Below are positions 23,764-34,381 of a stretch of 64,000 bases of DNA, piece by piece. Origin of the DNA: Cryptomeria japonica (lineage: Eukaryota; Streptophyta; Pinopsida; Cupressales; Cupressaceae); contig NC_081409.1 of the NCBI RefSeq assembly GCF_030272615.1, positions 239,411,832-239,475,831 of the forward strand, given 5' to 3'. Position numbers and translations under genes: made by a program. Below the pieces are notes generated by a model. That model did no database searches and was not told the origin of the DNA. It saw nothing but the letters and a program-made list of their open reading frames with translations. Numbering within the stretch: the stretch's first letter is position 1; every line of letters starts with the position of its first letter.

Positions 23764-24984
23764 ATGTTTCAATATCCATATTTTTATGGAGAGGCATCTT
23801 CAGAAAAAGATGCACAATGGCAACCACAGCCACAAAGAGGCAAGAATATTCCAAGAAGTTTTAAGCCATTGGATTTCGGTAACATCCCTAAGTATCCATA
23901 TGCATTTCATTGTGAGATGAAGATCTGTATGCCGAGGTTCCATGGAGATGAAAGGGAATCACCAATTGGGCATCAAAAATCATTTTATTGGTTTATTGAA
24001 ACCTTTAGAATCTACTCAGAAGAAACGATCATGAAATGGTTTGTGCTAACATTGGAGGATGTTGCAGAGTAGTCATTCAGCTTGTTACCCCCACAAAGTA
24101 TCTCATCATGGGAAGAACTTGAGTGGTGGTTCATGGAAGAATTCTACGATGTAATCGAGGACAACACTTCAGCCGCTAGCCCTTCAATTGGTTCTCCATA
24201 CCAAAATCAGATTCAATCGGATTATGATTGTGGCAATGCAATCTACAACATAAGAAGAAAGGAAGGTGAATCTAGAGAAAAACTGATTGGCAGAATAATG
24301 GTGACTTATTTCCAAATGCCTGATAATATACAACTTAATTCAGCTATACTAGAGGAATTGATCGTGAGAGAATTTGGGTTTGACAATTTGGAATCAGCAT
24401 GTTCAATTCTTGAAGAATTGAATAAAAAACTACATGATTTGCGTGAGATGAGTAAAATCAATATAAGAGATGCAAATGAAGATGAATATATAGAAGAATC
24501 AGTTATCCATTTGGACGTCCCATATGATGAAGAAGCAATTGATGATGTTTGTGAGTACAAGTCAGAACCTGAAGAAAGTGTTGCTAACATTGATGAAGAA
24601 TATTGTACCAGTCATGAGGAAAGTGAATCCATACTTGAGTACCTTGATGATACAATTGATAAAGAAGAGGTATGCGAATTTGAAAATGGCTTTCAAATAT
24701 TTTCAAACCCCTTATGTGATGAAGTGATAGAGGAAAATCATATTCCCTACTGCCATGGTATGTGTGAAAAGGATTTTTATGTATTCTCAAATCCTTTATA
24801 TGATGAAGAAGAAAAAATTGCAAACAGTATGGACAATACAAACATGTGTGAAGACAACATGGGTAATAATATGACTAAGTCATGTGATAAAAGGACCACA
24901 AAAATAAAAAAGTTACAAAAGGAAGGTACATCACATAGAGATAAAATAAAAGGTGAAAAGAAGTACCAGTTAGATAATATGTAG
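23764..24984 (+). pseudogene. Element G gag-like ORF with one in-frame stop
   Basis: One reading frame from ATG at 23764 to 24984, interrupted only by TAG at 24070-24072. The first part has MPRFHGDERESPIGHQKSF, then RIYSEETIMKWFVLTLEDVA and SWEELEWWFMEEFYDV, the order of the plant retrotransposon gag domain (residues about 60-140). The second part (to residue about 300) has ESREKLIGRIMVTYFQMPDN, then a long acidic tail with three NPLCDE/NPLYDEEE-like repeats, ending in a Lys-rich stretch. There is no zinc knuckle and no protease motif. Gag packages RNA; alone it cannot transpose. The single stop and young LTRs suggest it was coding until recently. Confidence 0.75.
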
Positions 24985-25378
24985 CATTCCAATAAAATAG
25001 AGATGAAGAATATGCGGATGCCACAAGAAGCAAACTTTTGTAAAAGTATAAATACCATTTCCTAGGGAATAGGAGATAATGGTAATCCAGGTGAAATAAA
25101 GAATCCCTATAAAATAAGGATGGATGATGCATCTTATGACATGAATTGCCAATCAGGTGATATCAATAATTTCAAAGTTTTTATACTACTTCATGATGAG
25201 AATCAGATGTTTGATAGAGGAAAGAATTAGTGTTCAGTTTTTGGGGCTTGGGGCCACTACATGCAGTTTTGACATAATCTACATAAGGGAGATGATTTGA
25301 CACATCTAGTCTACTTTACCAGAGATAGATGGATTCTTGTTATGCCCGCATGGGGCATCCATCCCTAGACAGAGCCAC
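24985..25378 (+). other. Element G region between gag and 3' LTR
   Basis: A short decayed coding-like stretch, still with gag-tail composition up to about 25230, then non-coding sequence. Just before the LTR the sequence is 'ccatccctagacagagccac', not a polypurine tract. I see no pol motif. Confidence 0.6.
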
Positions 25379-25444
25379 TGTTGGAACCCTAAAATTTGCA
25401 ATTTTTAGAATTCCAAATTCCAAGACAAGGAGCAAGAAAAATTC

Positions 25445-25481
<37 letters not shown>

Positions 25482-26658
25482 AATAGGTACAAGTAATATA
25501 TTTTATATTTGTTGCACAATATGAAACCATAACATAAACACAATAATGGGCATAAAAAATGGAGTGTGAAGCACCAAAGGGGGTATTTACATCATTTAAA
25601 GACCATTTATCCATTATATACCCATAAAATAGCCTTAAAATACCTCTAATATGCCTAAACAACTTGTAAAGTGACAATTAATTACATAAACTAAGGCAAT
25701 TTCGGGATTTGGAATTATTTTTATTTAAAAGGGGGGTGTCTTTTCACCCAAAGGGGTATGAAAACCATTCAAACACATATATATGTGTGATGTAAAATGT
25801 AAAAAAAAAAAAAGAGAGAATAGAGAGACAAAAGGTGGAGGCAATTTTGTACTTTTAAATTTTTATCAAAAATAACCAGTTGCATTTTCTTTCTCATATG
25901 TGTTGAGAGTTAACATATTTTCAGAAGGCAGTTGCTTGTGATATTATCTAAAGGAGATAAGGTTATTTGTATTCTTCCAGTGAAATTCTGTGTTTCATAT
26001 TGTAGATTTGGATCAAAAAAGATTTACTTGTGAATTGTAATTGTTCCTGGTATTTCTTCCTTGGATGGTCTCTCAAAGTTAGGGTTAAATTCATTCAAGC
26101 AGTTTACAATATAGACATTGAAGTAGAGCTCATAAGAAACAGTAACTGACAGGCTCGTCGAGAGGGGGTGGGTTTAAAAACTGTCTCATAAGTTTACACA
26201 ATAAGTCCTGAAGAAATATAAGACTATGTAGCCCAAATAAGAGGAAAGGCACTGATCATTTATAAACAAACCCTTTAACCATACCAATCATCCTTTACTT
26301 TTAAGCATTAGGATTAGTAGAGTAGGTATAGGAAGGTAATTTAGCCAAAGTGTAACATATATACCTTTGTAAGATACATAGATCAATACACACATCTGAA
26401 ATCAATTTGTTTGAGAAACTTATGCCATTCTGTGAATAGGAGATATTAGATTAAGACACTAAATCTGCTATAAAAAGCATTAGTTGAAGGAAAAACTAGT
26501 AAGTAGGTATACCCGCCTAGGTCCTGCAGAGCCTAAAGTGAGAGAGTTAGTAACCAAATAGGTTCACTCTATAAGTTGGCCAAGTCAATTGGAGGGTTTG
26601 ATCATAGGAGTTGGCATTTCCTTAGAACCTATCCAATCTGTTGATTTGAGACCCAACA
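25379..26658 (+). repeat. 3' LTR of element G
   Basis: 1280 bp, a near-identical copy of 22357-23620 with a longer (TA)n run at 25450-25480. It ends with CCAACA followed by CGGTC, where the LTR of element A resumes. Confidence 0.9.
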
Positions 26659-26974
26659 CGGTCAACGTCTGAAAGCTCAAGAACACAACCAATCGACAAC
26701 TGTCACGAAGAAAGATAACTTGTGCAACACCAAATTAAAAACCATCTGAAATAAAGATACACAAGACCATCCCAAACAATATCCCAAAATATCAGCACCA
26801 GATCTGATCACACTAGAATATACCAGGGGATATACCGAACTCAACAAAACAGTGATCAACAAACTAACATTACAAACCGGATCATAAAATCTTCTCAAAA
26901 TGCAATCATCGAAGAAAATCACATCAATGACAACAACATATCCTAGAAGTAGTAATGCACGGCAATATCCAACA
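26659..26974 (-). repeat. 5' LTR of element A, outer part
   Basis: Continues the A LTR beyond element G and matches 16386-16720 of the 3' LTR. Its outer end (minus-strand start TGTTGGATATTGCC) is at 26974, followed by AGAAA, the same five bases as at 13448-13452. Confidence 0.85.
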
Positions 26975-27218
26975 AGAAATGCACCAGATCTGATCACAAG
27001 ACCATCCCAAACAATATCCCAAAATATCAGCCCCAGATCCGATCACACTAGAATATACCAGGGGATATACCGAACTCAACAAAACAATGATCAACAAATT
27101 GACACTACAAACCGGATCATAAAATCTTCTCAAAATGCAATCATCGAAGAAAATCACATGAATGACAACAATATATCCTAGCAGCAACAATGCATGACAA
27201 TATCCAACAAGAAATGCA
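26749..27218. repeat. 235-bp tandem duplication across the outer end of element A
   Basis: The outer part of the A LTR and the flanking AGAAATGCA are repeated once: copy 1 ends at 26983, copy 2 at 27218, offset 235 bp. The copies differ at about 13 of 213 compared positions. The junction is near 'gcaccagatctgatcaca', which also occurs inside copy 1, so short homology may have served the duplication. Similar open frames on the minus strand in both copies are LTR sequence. Confidence 0.7.
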
Positions 27219-28557
27219 TCTCTCATATGTAGATGGTATAGTTCTTATTTTCCTCCAACTATTTCATTGTCACTACTTTGCAAGTGATTTAATCTTCTAT
27301 ATATATCTCTATGATTTATCAAGTCATCAACTAGGTTAGCTTCAAGATAGCTCATATTCGAAAGCATGAAATACGTTGACACTAAGCTCTAAACATTTAC
27401 ATCATAAAAAATAACAAATTGCGGATATACATAAGGTTCAACTCAGCCCAAAAAAATTCCATCTCACCCTCCAAACCAAGTGCAAATGATTAGAATCAAA
27501 CCACTAGTAAAATTCCAAGAACTGTTGGCCTAACCAAAGCAAATCATCAAACAATGTCAACATTTGCGCTACCAAAGAGAGACAAAGCTCATCATGTAGA
27601 TCAAGATACAAATATTGTAATTCTTGCATAGTATCCTTACAACCATCTTCTACAGTACATGATAGTTATGTGTTGGCACATGAGGAGAGACAATTTATAA
27701 TAATGAAAACAAAGCATGATCATTGGACAATACATGGGCATAAGAAGAGCAAAAGAATAACTCAAAGAAAGCACTTTAGAGAGAGATATGTTCTTAGTTT
27801 AGCTACAATAAGGTAAAGACAGTGTCAAATCAATATAGACATTATTGTGCCATTATTGCTGAATTTTATTTCTCCATGGATGTGTGAAAATATGTTTGTT
27901 ATATGAAATATTTTCTCAGCACAATTTTTGTTGTGAATATAAACACTATATGATGATATAACAAGATTTTGAACTTATTACATTTCTTGTGATAGATCAT
28001 TTCATTTTTTATATATTTGTGCAATTTATTTATGGATTATTAAGTATGTGAAAGTGGATAATAATGTATATTCATGCATTTGAATGATTAAATCAACTTT
28101 TTTTGGCATTTGCCCTTGCAATTACTTGTTAGTTGTGACTCTATTGACCTAGGATTGGCGCCAAACTTGCATGTACTTGTTCCAATCACCAAAATCAAAG
28201 ACAAATGAAAAAATCATCTTAACAATATTTTCTAGTCTAATTCTAGTATATTGCAATTCATGATATGATGGTGCACCAAGGAATAACAATTATATTAAAC
28301 TTTATTATTCATGTATCTTTCCCCTACCTTGTTTTCATAACAACAATGTTGAAATCATAAGCAGTAAGGTGGCTAGTTGCTCTTAACCCAATGACAAATT
28401 TCAAGGTTGAGTCAAAAATTTGAGTTTAGCTATCAATTTCTTTTATTCATTTCATGTATCCTAACCTCTAGGAATACCCTCCCAAATTTAAGGTAAGCTC
28501 ACAAGTGTAGAAGAAAAAACCCACTTGTGTAGAATTTACCTTAAACCCTCCATTGTT
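27219..28557. other. Intergenic stretch, no gene seen
   Basis: AT-rich unique-looking sequence. I find no coding motif, RNA gene or LTR end. Its only notable structure is the hairpin at 28487-28545, just before the insertion site of element B. Confidence 0.5.
28487..28545. repeat. Stem-loop with about 22-base arms
   Basis: Left arm TTTAAGGTAAGCTCACAAGTG (28487-28507, quoted in part as TTTAAGGTAA and CACAAGTG) pairs with CACTTGTGTAGAATTTACCT plus TTAAA (28522-28545). A small internal bulge and a loop of about 14 bases separate the arms. It lies 12 bases from the CTATT target duplication of element B. It could be a foldback repeat remnant; no neighbouring copy was seen. Confidence 0.6.
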
Positions 28558-28562
28558 CTATT

Positions 28563-30028
28563 TATTATTTATGAGGAACCGATTATTACTGAGAGGGGGG
28601 GTGAATCAGTAATAACGGTAAACTTTATAACTTTAACAACCACCAAAAAATTCTTTCAAAATAACTCATAAACAATACTGGTAACAACTGAAATCATACT
28701 TCTAATCAACTTTATCAAACTGGTCATTCTAAGTGTTCATCAACATGCATGAAAGAGAAATATATCAACTCAACACATAAGAAATCAATAAACGCATGAA
28801 AATCATGATTTTCACATGGAAACCCAAATGGGAAAAACCACGGTGGGAATCGGTACCCACAAGATTTTTGCACTCTTTCGGAATGCACCCTGTTAGGAGC
28901 CTAGCCCAGTTAGGAGCTTACAAATATGCCCAGTTAGGAGCAGACCTTGTTAGGAGTCCGTCGGTTAAGGGATTCACATCAGCCCTATTAGGAGCTTTAC
29001 TCTGTTAGGAGTAACCTTGTGAAAGGATTTAGAACTGAGGCTAATGAGTCACCCGGTGAAGGGAGTTATACAATCAGGCCTATCAGGACCTACTCGGTTA
29101 AGGGATTTTGAGTCTGTAGCAACTGTTAGGGAACAAAAAATGTATGATCTGAAAAATAACACTCTCTACTTGCTTGTACAGATCCTTTCCTGCTCCAATC
29201 TGCTTCTCTCTTGCAGACACACACACTAGTTCAACCACACATTCTTCCTTTGATTACTGACACAGTAAATCATCACAGACTTACCCTAAATAGACTTTAC
29301 AACTTAGTCAGTTACAAAACCCTAAGTTTTACATCATAGATCATCACATATCTTTACAATTTATTATAGGTCATCATATGGATCATTACAATCAATTACA
29401 AATCAATTATAGTTGTTGAATGATCACCGCACATCGATATGATACACTTTCAAACCCTTAGCTCATTCTACTAAGAACTTCACTCATTCTCAAGAAATTC
29501 ACTCTTTGATCATGCCAAAACACCATCTTATCACTTCACACTGATTCAACCACGCCATCACCATCTTACAAACATAATGTAGTACATTGTCGAACTCAAA
29601 ATCATTACCGGTTCTTAAACCTTACTAAAACCCTAGAAAAAATACTTCAATAAATCACAAACATGACTTCTGGTAGCCAAAACATGATACAGTTCCGGTC
29701 ATATCCTCATTACAATATTTCAAACACATATTCCAAACCGCAACACCAAATTCTTCATCAATCTCAAGATCCAATTAGTTAAGAATAGCACAGTTTCACT
29801 TTTACCAGTTAAAGTCCTATTTGCCAGTTAAGTGTCAAATCCATTCCATAGCTTTCCGATCAATCATAGACAACTTAGGTAGCATGATAGAACAATGTAA
29901 CCATAGTTGCTATCAATGACACCACAAACTGATCATCAAGTCATCAAACAACATCTCAACTATATCATCACCAACATTCCTTATATCGGTTCATCAATAT
30001 CATCAACAATTATGCCAATATGCCAACA
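28563..30028 (-). repeat. 3' LTR of element B
   Basis: 1466 bp; starts (minus strand) TGTTGGCATATTGGC at 30028 after the purine tract. It contains the G-run phrase GAGAGGGGGGGTGAATCAGT at 28591-28610 and GGGAAAAACCACGGTGGGAA at 28830-28849 that recur in the LTRs of A and D and, more decayed, E. No gene. Confidence 0.85.
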
Positions 30029-30333
30029 ATCTCCCCCTTTGGCATTGATGGCAACACTGAAAAACCTCATCATGCTAAACTGAACTGATCTGATATGTAC
30101 TTGCTCTTCTCAACATCTCATATCCTGCCAATATCTAGTTCTTCTTCTCATGGCTTATATTCAACTAATTCTTCTCCCCCTTTGACAGCAATGCCAAAGG
30201 TGCAAATACCTTTGTTGTCTTCATCTCTTCTTATCTCATCGTAGATGCTCCTCCTGAGGAGTATCCCACTTCACATCAATCCAAAACTGAAAGATATTTA
30301 ATGAATTCACCGGATTGATGCATCACCAACATC
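30029..30333 (-). other. 3' untranslated region with purine tracts, element B
   Basis: The minus strand has GCCAAAGGGGGAGAT next to the LTR (30029-30043) and further tracts GTCAAAGGGGGAGAA (30174-30188) and CTCAGGAGGAGC (30247-30258), spaced as in elements A, D and E. This repeated-tract layout points to the Sirevirus lineage. No gene. Confidence 0.7.
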
Positions 30334-30807
30334 TTAGTTGATCTTGTGCAGGGGTACAACCCCTAATCTACCTCTGAGATATTCAAAGGTTGTCTTAGGA
30401 AAAGGTTTAGTGAATATATCTGCTAGCCGCTCTTTGCTAGACACATACTCTATTTTTACTTTCTTCTCCTGTACTCTTTCCCTCAAAAAGTGATAATTCA
30501 ACTCAATGTGCTTTGTTCTTGTATGTAACAAACAATTTTTTGAAATATTAATAGCACTAGTGTTATCACAATGAATAGTCACTGGTTCAGACATGTCTTC
30601 CTTAAAACCTTCCAAAATATGTCTCATCCATATAGCTTGAGTACAATTCATTGATGTTGCCACATATTTTTCTTCAGCTGTAGATTGTGAAATACAAGAT
30701 TGTTTCTTTCTTATCTAGGACACCAATCTTTCTCCTAAAAATAAAGCTCCACCAATTGTTCTTTTCTGGGCATCAACATTTCCAGCCCACTCTGCATTTG
30801 TGAAAAC
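30334..30807 (-). pseudogene. Element B pol: RNase H
   Basis: Covers the copia RNase H: CDNTSAINISKN, TRTKHIELNYHFLRERVQ, VSSKERLADIFTKPFPK, ending at GVVPLHKIN. Upstream, the KKQSC..S..AEY block lies around 30660-30715, where a TAG (30715-30717) stands for the expected Trp of VSWI. The catalytic Asp of CDNTSA is kept. RNase H removes the RNA strand during reverse transcription. Broken by at least one stop. Confidence 0.85.
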
Positions 30808-31870
30808 TTATAATTTTTTTTTATCATTGTAAGGATACCACAAACCATAATCAATTGTTCCTTTCAAATACCTAAATATCCTTTTTACCGCTACCATGTG
30901 TGTCTCCTTAGGATCTTTCTGAAATATTGCAACCAATCCAACAACATGTGCAATATCTGGCCTACTGTGAACAACATAAAGTAACTTTCCAATCATAGAC
31001 CTATATTCTTTCTTATCCACAGATAGTAAATCATCTTGTTTTGACAATTTACAACCTGTCACCATCAAGTACCAACCCATTTACAATCTTACATGCCAAA
31101 ATTTTTCAAGACTTCTTTTTCATACTTAGTCTGACAGATAAATATTCCATTCTCCAGTTGTTGAATCTGTAAAGCAATAAAGAATTTTATCTCACCGATA
31201 AGATACATCTCAAATTCTTTCTTCATTTCATTTGCAAAAGACATACACATGTCATCATTTCCACCAAAGATTATATCATCAACAAAAACTTCAGCAAGTA
31301 ACATTTTGTCTCCATTAGTCTTCAAATATATGTTACTGACTTCATTGGTTCTTCGGAATCCTATCTTGATCAGATGTGCATGCAATCTTCCAAACCATGT
31401 TCTAGGAGCTTGCTTCAATCCATATAGTGCCTTGTTTAGTTTTCAAACCATATTTTCATCTTCACTTAATGCAAAACCATCTAGTTGTTCTATATATACT
31501 TCTTCCAAGATACCATTCAAAAAAGTTGATTTAACATTCATCTGATATACCTTAAATCCTTTAAAAGAAGCAAAGGCAAGCAACATTCTAACACCTTCAG
31601 GTCTTGCCAACGGTGCAAAGGTTTCACCATAGTCTTCACCTTCTTCTTGTGCATACCCTTTGCAAACCAACCTCGCCTTGTTTCTAACAACTTCACCATC
31701 CTCATTAAGTTTGTTTCTAAATACCCATTTTGTCGCAATAACATTTTTGTCTTCTGGTCTAGGAACAAGAGACCATGTATTGTTCTTCTCAATTTGGTCA
31801 AGTTTTTCATTCATTGCATTCAACCAGTCTTCATCTTTCAAAGCTTCTCTAACAATCTTCGGCTCAATAG
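30808..31870 (-). pseudogene. Element B pol: reverse transcriptase
   Basis: In order: [24 protein letters not shown]-like block ([15 protein letters not shown]), [33 protein letters not shown], then after a break [35 protein letters not shown] with the two catalytic Asp of the FVDD box, FEMYLIGEIKFFIALQIQQL, and LLYVVHSRPDIAHVVG. The first catalytic Asp, expected in QMDVKS, is Asn here (QMNVKS), which would abolish activity. Frame changes near 31430 and 31085. Confidence 0.85.
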
Positions 31871-33016
31871 TTGAAATCAGACAGGAATTCCCTCTGATTT
31901 TTCTTCTTATCTGCACACCAACATTCTTGTCACCTATAATCTGGTCTTTTGAATGATTTAGCCTTACATATCTTGGGATTACCATTTTCGATGCAATGCT
32001 TTCTGCTTCATGTTCATCATCTTCTTCATCGCTTATCAGTTGAGCTCCTATTTCTGCATTGTTCTTCTCATCTTCCTTCTTCACTTCCAGTTCAATATAC
32101 ACAAGTTTTTCTTTATCATCAATAGGCTCAGACTTGCTCGACTCATCAGGTTTGTCAGAAAATTCATCAATTTTAACATTAACATTCTCAACAATTTTTT
32201 GTCCTTTTATTATAACATTTGAATGCTTTACTCTTGGTAGAATATCCAAGAAATATCCCTTCATCACTCTTAGCATCAAACTTTCCAGTAAAATCATCTC
32301 TTAATAAAACATCTACTACCAAAAAATTTAAAGTAGCTGACATTAGGAATCTTACCATGCCAAATTTCATAAGGTGTTTTATCATTACCTTTCTTCACTA
32401 GAACCTAATTCAAAGTATAAACAACAATGCTAATTGTTTCTCTCCAAAACATTTTTGGAACATCTCCTTGTATCAATATTGTTCTAGAAGCTTCCACTAT
32501 TGTTATGTTTCTTCTTTCTACAATGCCATTCTGTTGTGGAGTCCTAGGTGCTGACATCTATCTCTTCATTCCATGTTCTTTACAATACCTAGTAAACTCA
32601 TCAAAAGTAAATTATCCACCCTGGTTAGATCTTAAGCACTTTAGATTCTTGCCAGTTTTCTTTTCAACTAGGGCTTTAAAGATCTTGAATTTGTTGAATG
32701 CCTCTGATTTCTCCTTCAAGAAAGTTACCCTCATCATCCTTGAAAAATCATTAGTGAAGATCATAAAATACCTATCACCACAAAAACTTCTATTCCTCAT
32801 AGGACCACATAGATCAATATGCACTAAATCAAGAATATTCTTTGAAGAAAAAGATTTACTCTTAAAAGATGTCGAAGTCATCTTACCCATCTGACAATCT
32901 TTGCATAACACATTATCTAGTTTCACAGGTTGGGGCATACCTCTCACCATACTTGGTTTGATAACCTTTATCAAATTATCAAAGTTGACATGACAAAAGC
33001 TTTTGTGCCACAACTA
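31871..33016 (-). pseudogene. Element B pol: integrase
   Basis: Zinc finger MWHKSFCHVNFDN ... VLCKDCQMGK (His, His, Cys, Cys present), then HIDLCGP, GDRYFMIFTNDFSRMMR and LKCLRSNQGG, where the second catalytic Asp of the usual LRSD is Asn. The C-terminal half (VFGSK-like region, GIFLGYSTKSKAFKCYNKRT) and the linker IPRYVRLNHSKDQIIGDKNV follow. Stops: TAG at 32405-32407 and 32558-32560 where other copies have Gln, and TAG at 33014-33016 where others have Trp. Confidence 0.85.
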
Positions 33017-33023
33017 GCTATCT

Positions 33024-33340
33024 TCAATTGCATCCCATGATACTGCACACTCCTTTTTTAAACTCAAGGTGACATCCTTTATCATTTAGTTGTCCAACAC
33101 TCAACAAGTTATGTTTTAAACCTTCAACCCAATAAACATCATCTGCATTACTCTTACCTTTAAATAAAATGGATCCTTTACCTTTTATCATGCAAGGTGA
33201 GTTATTACCAAATCTTACCACACTACCATCAAACTCTTCAAGGGATATGAATTTGTTCTTATCACTGATCATGTGATGTGAACAACCACTGTCTATTATC
33301 CACTCATCACTAGACTCAAACTGAGATACCAAGGCCTTTT
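33024..33340 (-). pseudogene. Element B pol: aspartic protease
   Basis: WIIDSGCSHHMISDKNKF carries the catalytic Asp of the single-domain copia protease. VRFGNNSPCMIKGKGSILF and VEGLKHNLLSVGQLNDKG follow, as in other copia elements. It is in one frame with the end of gag (33896-33024 is one open stretch of 290 codons), so gag and protease were made as one polyprotein. It would cut the polyprotein into its parts. Confidence 0.85.
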
Positions 33341-34313
33341 CATTAGTCAAATCTTCTTTCACGACAACAAAGACAATCTCTTCATTGTCACCATCTTTAG
33401 ATTCCTCATCTATCACACCTTCGTCAACTGCAACATAGCATTGTTTCTTCCATTTTCCTTTATATTTCCTAAACTTATCCTTACTATCACTATTAGGGAA
33501 ATTTACAGCAATATGTCCAATCTTCTTGCAAGAGAAACACTTAAGAGGTAGTTTACCTTTATATTTACCGGTGCCTCTTGGAATTCTCTTAGACAAAAGA
33601 GCTTCAAACTCCATCAGATGGTCTTCATCATCATTATCTCCTTTGCTACTGCCATGGCTAGATCTGCAATCATAACTGTGACATAGATCTTTCCCTTTTC
33701 TCACACGTGTACCAATTATAGATGCTTTAAAATCTGATTCAGATGTCTTAGAAATACTGTTATCAAAACTATTTAATTCAAATGCAGTCACTTTACCAAT
33801 AAGAGAATCAACAGTGACTTTATGACTACATACTGACCTTAACTCTTGAATAGCAGAAACTCTTATAGAATAGGCAGGTAAAAGAGTTCTTAACATCTTA
33901 CTTACAACATTGTCATCTTCAATCTTTCCTCCAAAACTTTTAATACTGAGCTATATTATCACCTTCTACCATTCTCATATCATCAAATTTACCTCTAAGA
34001 CTCTCTTCCTTAGCTTTTTGAACATGTTTGTCACCACCATAGATTAGTTCTAATTTGTCCCAAACTTCAAATGGAGTCTCTAATCAATGTACATCAATGT
34101 ATTCAGTATCAGACAATGCACTTACAATAGCTTCCAGTGCTTGATTGTTTTCATGTTCCTCCTTAAGATGATCTAGAGTTAGAGGACTGGTAGGGGGTAC
34201 ATATTTAGTAGTAACATGTTGCCAAAAATGAGAACCATGCCTTTGATATAAATTGTCATTATGTCTTTTCATATTGTGTAGTTGTCCTTAGTAAACTTCA
34301 GACCCTCCATCAT
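33341..34313 (-). pseudogene. Element B gag
   Basis: The start is at 34313 (MMEGLKFTKDNYTI, as in the gag of D). The next codon, Trp in other copies, is TGA (34269-34271), and frameshifts follow. Recognisable parts: ALEAIVSALSDTEYIDVH, GGDKHVQKAKEESLRG, TVDSLIGKVTAFELNSFD, then the zinc knuckle CFSCKKIGHIAVNFPN, in which the last Cys is Phe. The acidic tail (GVIDEESKDGDNEE) leads into the protease in frame. Confidence 0.8.
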
Positions 34314-34368
34314 TTTCCTCCGGATATTTTCCTCGAGCAGTTAAGCCTCTGCACACAAAGTACCAACA

Positions 34369-34379
34369 CTCTGATACCA
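34369..34379 (-). other. Primer binding site of element B
   Basis: The minus strand reads TGGTATCAGAG two bases inside the 5' LTR end (34382). It is complementary to the 3' end of initiator methionine tRNA, the usual primer for copia elements. Confidence 0.9.
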
Positions 34380-34381
34380 AT

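Larger units (their letters stand above)
22357..26658 (+). mobile_element. Element G: gag-only non-autonomous LTR retrotransposon
   Basis: A complete 4.3-kb LTR element inserted in the 5' LTR of A. LTRs at 22357-23620 and 25379-26658 start TGTTGGAACCC and end GAGACCCAACA; I counted about 20 differences between them, so it is young compared with its host. The flanks are CGGTA (22352-22356) and CGGTC (26659-26663), a 5-bp duplication with one change. The uninterrupted site is seen in the other LTR of A (16386-16400). The internal 1.76 kb holds a primer-site-like sequence and one gag-like ORF with an in-frame stop. There is no protease, integrase or reverse transcriptase, so it must have moved with enzymes from another element. 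No clear polypurine tract precedes the 3' LTR. Confidence 0.9.
13453..26974 (-). mobile_element. Copia element A, defective, with nested insertions
   Basis: A Ty1/copia retrotransposon on the minus strand flanked by AGAAA at 13448-13452 and 26975-26979. Reading from high to low coordinates: 5' LTR (26974 to 20308, interrupted), initiator-Met-type primer site, gag, protease, integrase, a stump of reverse transcriptase joined to the end of RNase H, purine tracts, and 3' LTR (16720 to 13453, interrupted). Without inserts the LTR would be about 1.25 kb. Insertions: H at 14342-16366 in the 3' LTR; a foreign 867-bp segment and element G in the 5' LTR. Several purine tracts before the 3' LTR suggest the Sirevirus lineage. 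The copy is dead through stops, frameshifts and a large pol deletion. Confidence 0.85.

Noticed and set aside
22367-25677. Matching 77-90-codon frames on the minus strand in two places
   Set aside because: They are the same place in the two LTRs of element G, so their similarity is LTR identity and not a conserved gene.
26677-27226. Two similar frames of about 100 codons on the minus strand
   Set aside because: They are the two copies of the 235-bp duplicated LTR end of element A.
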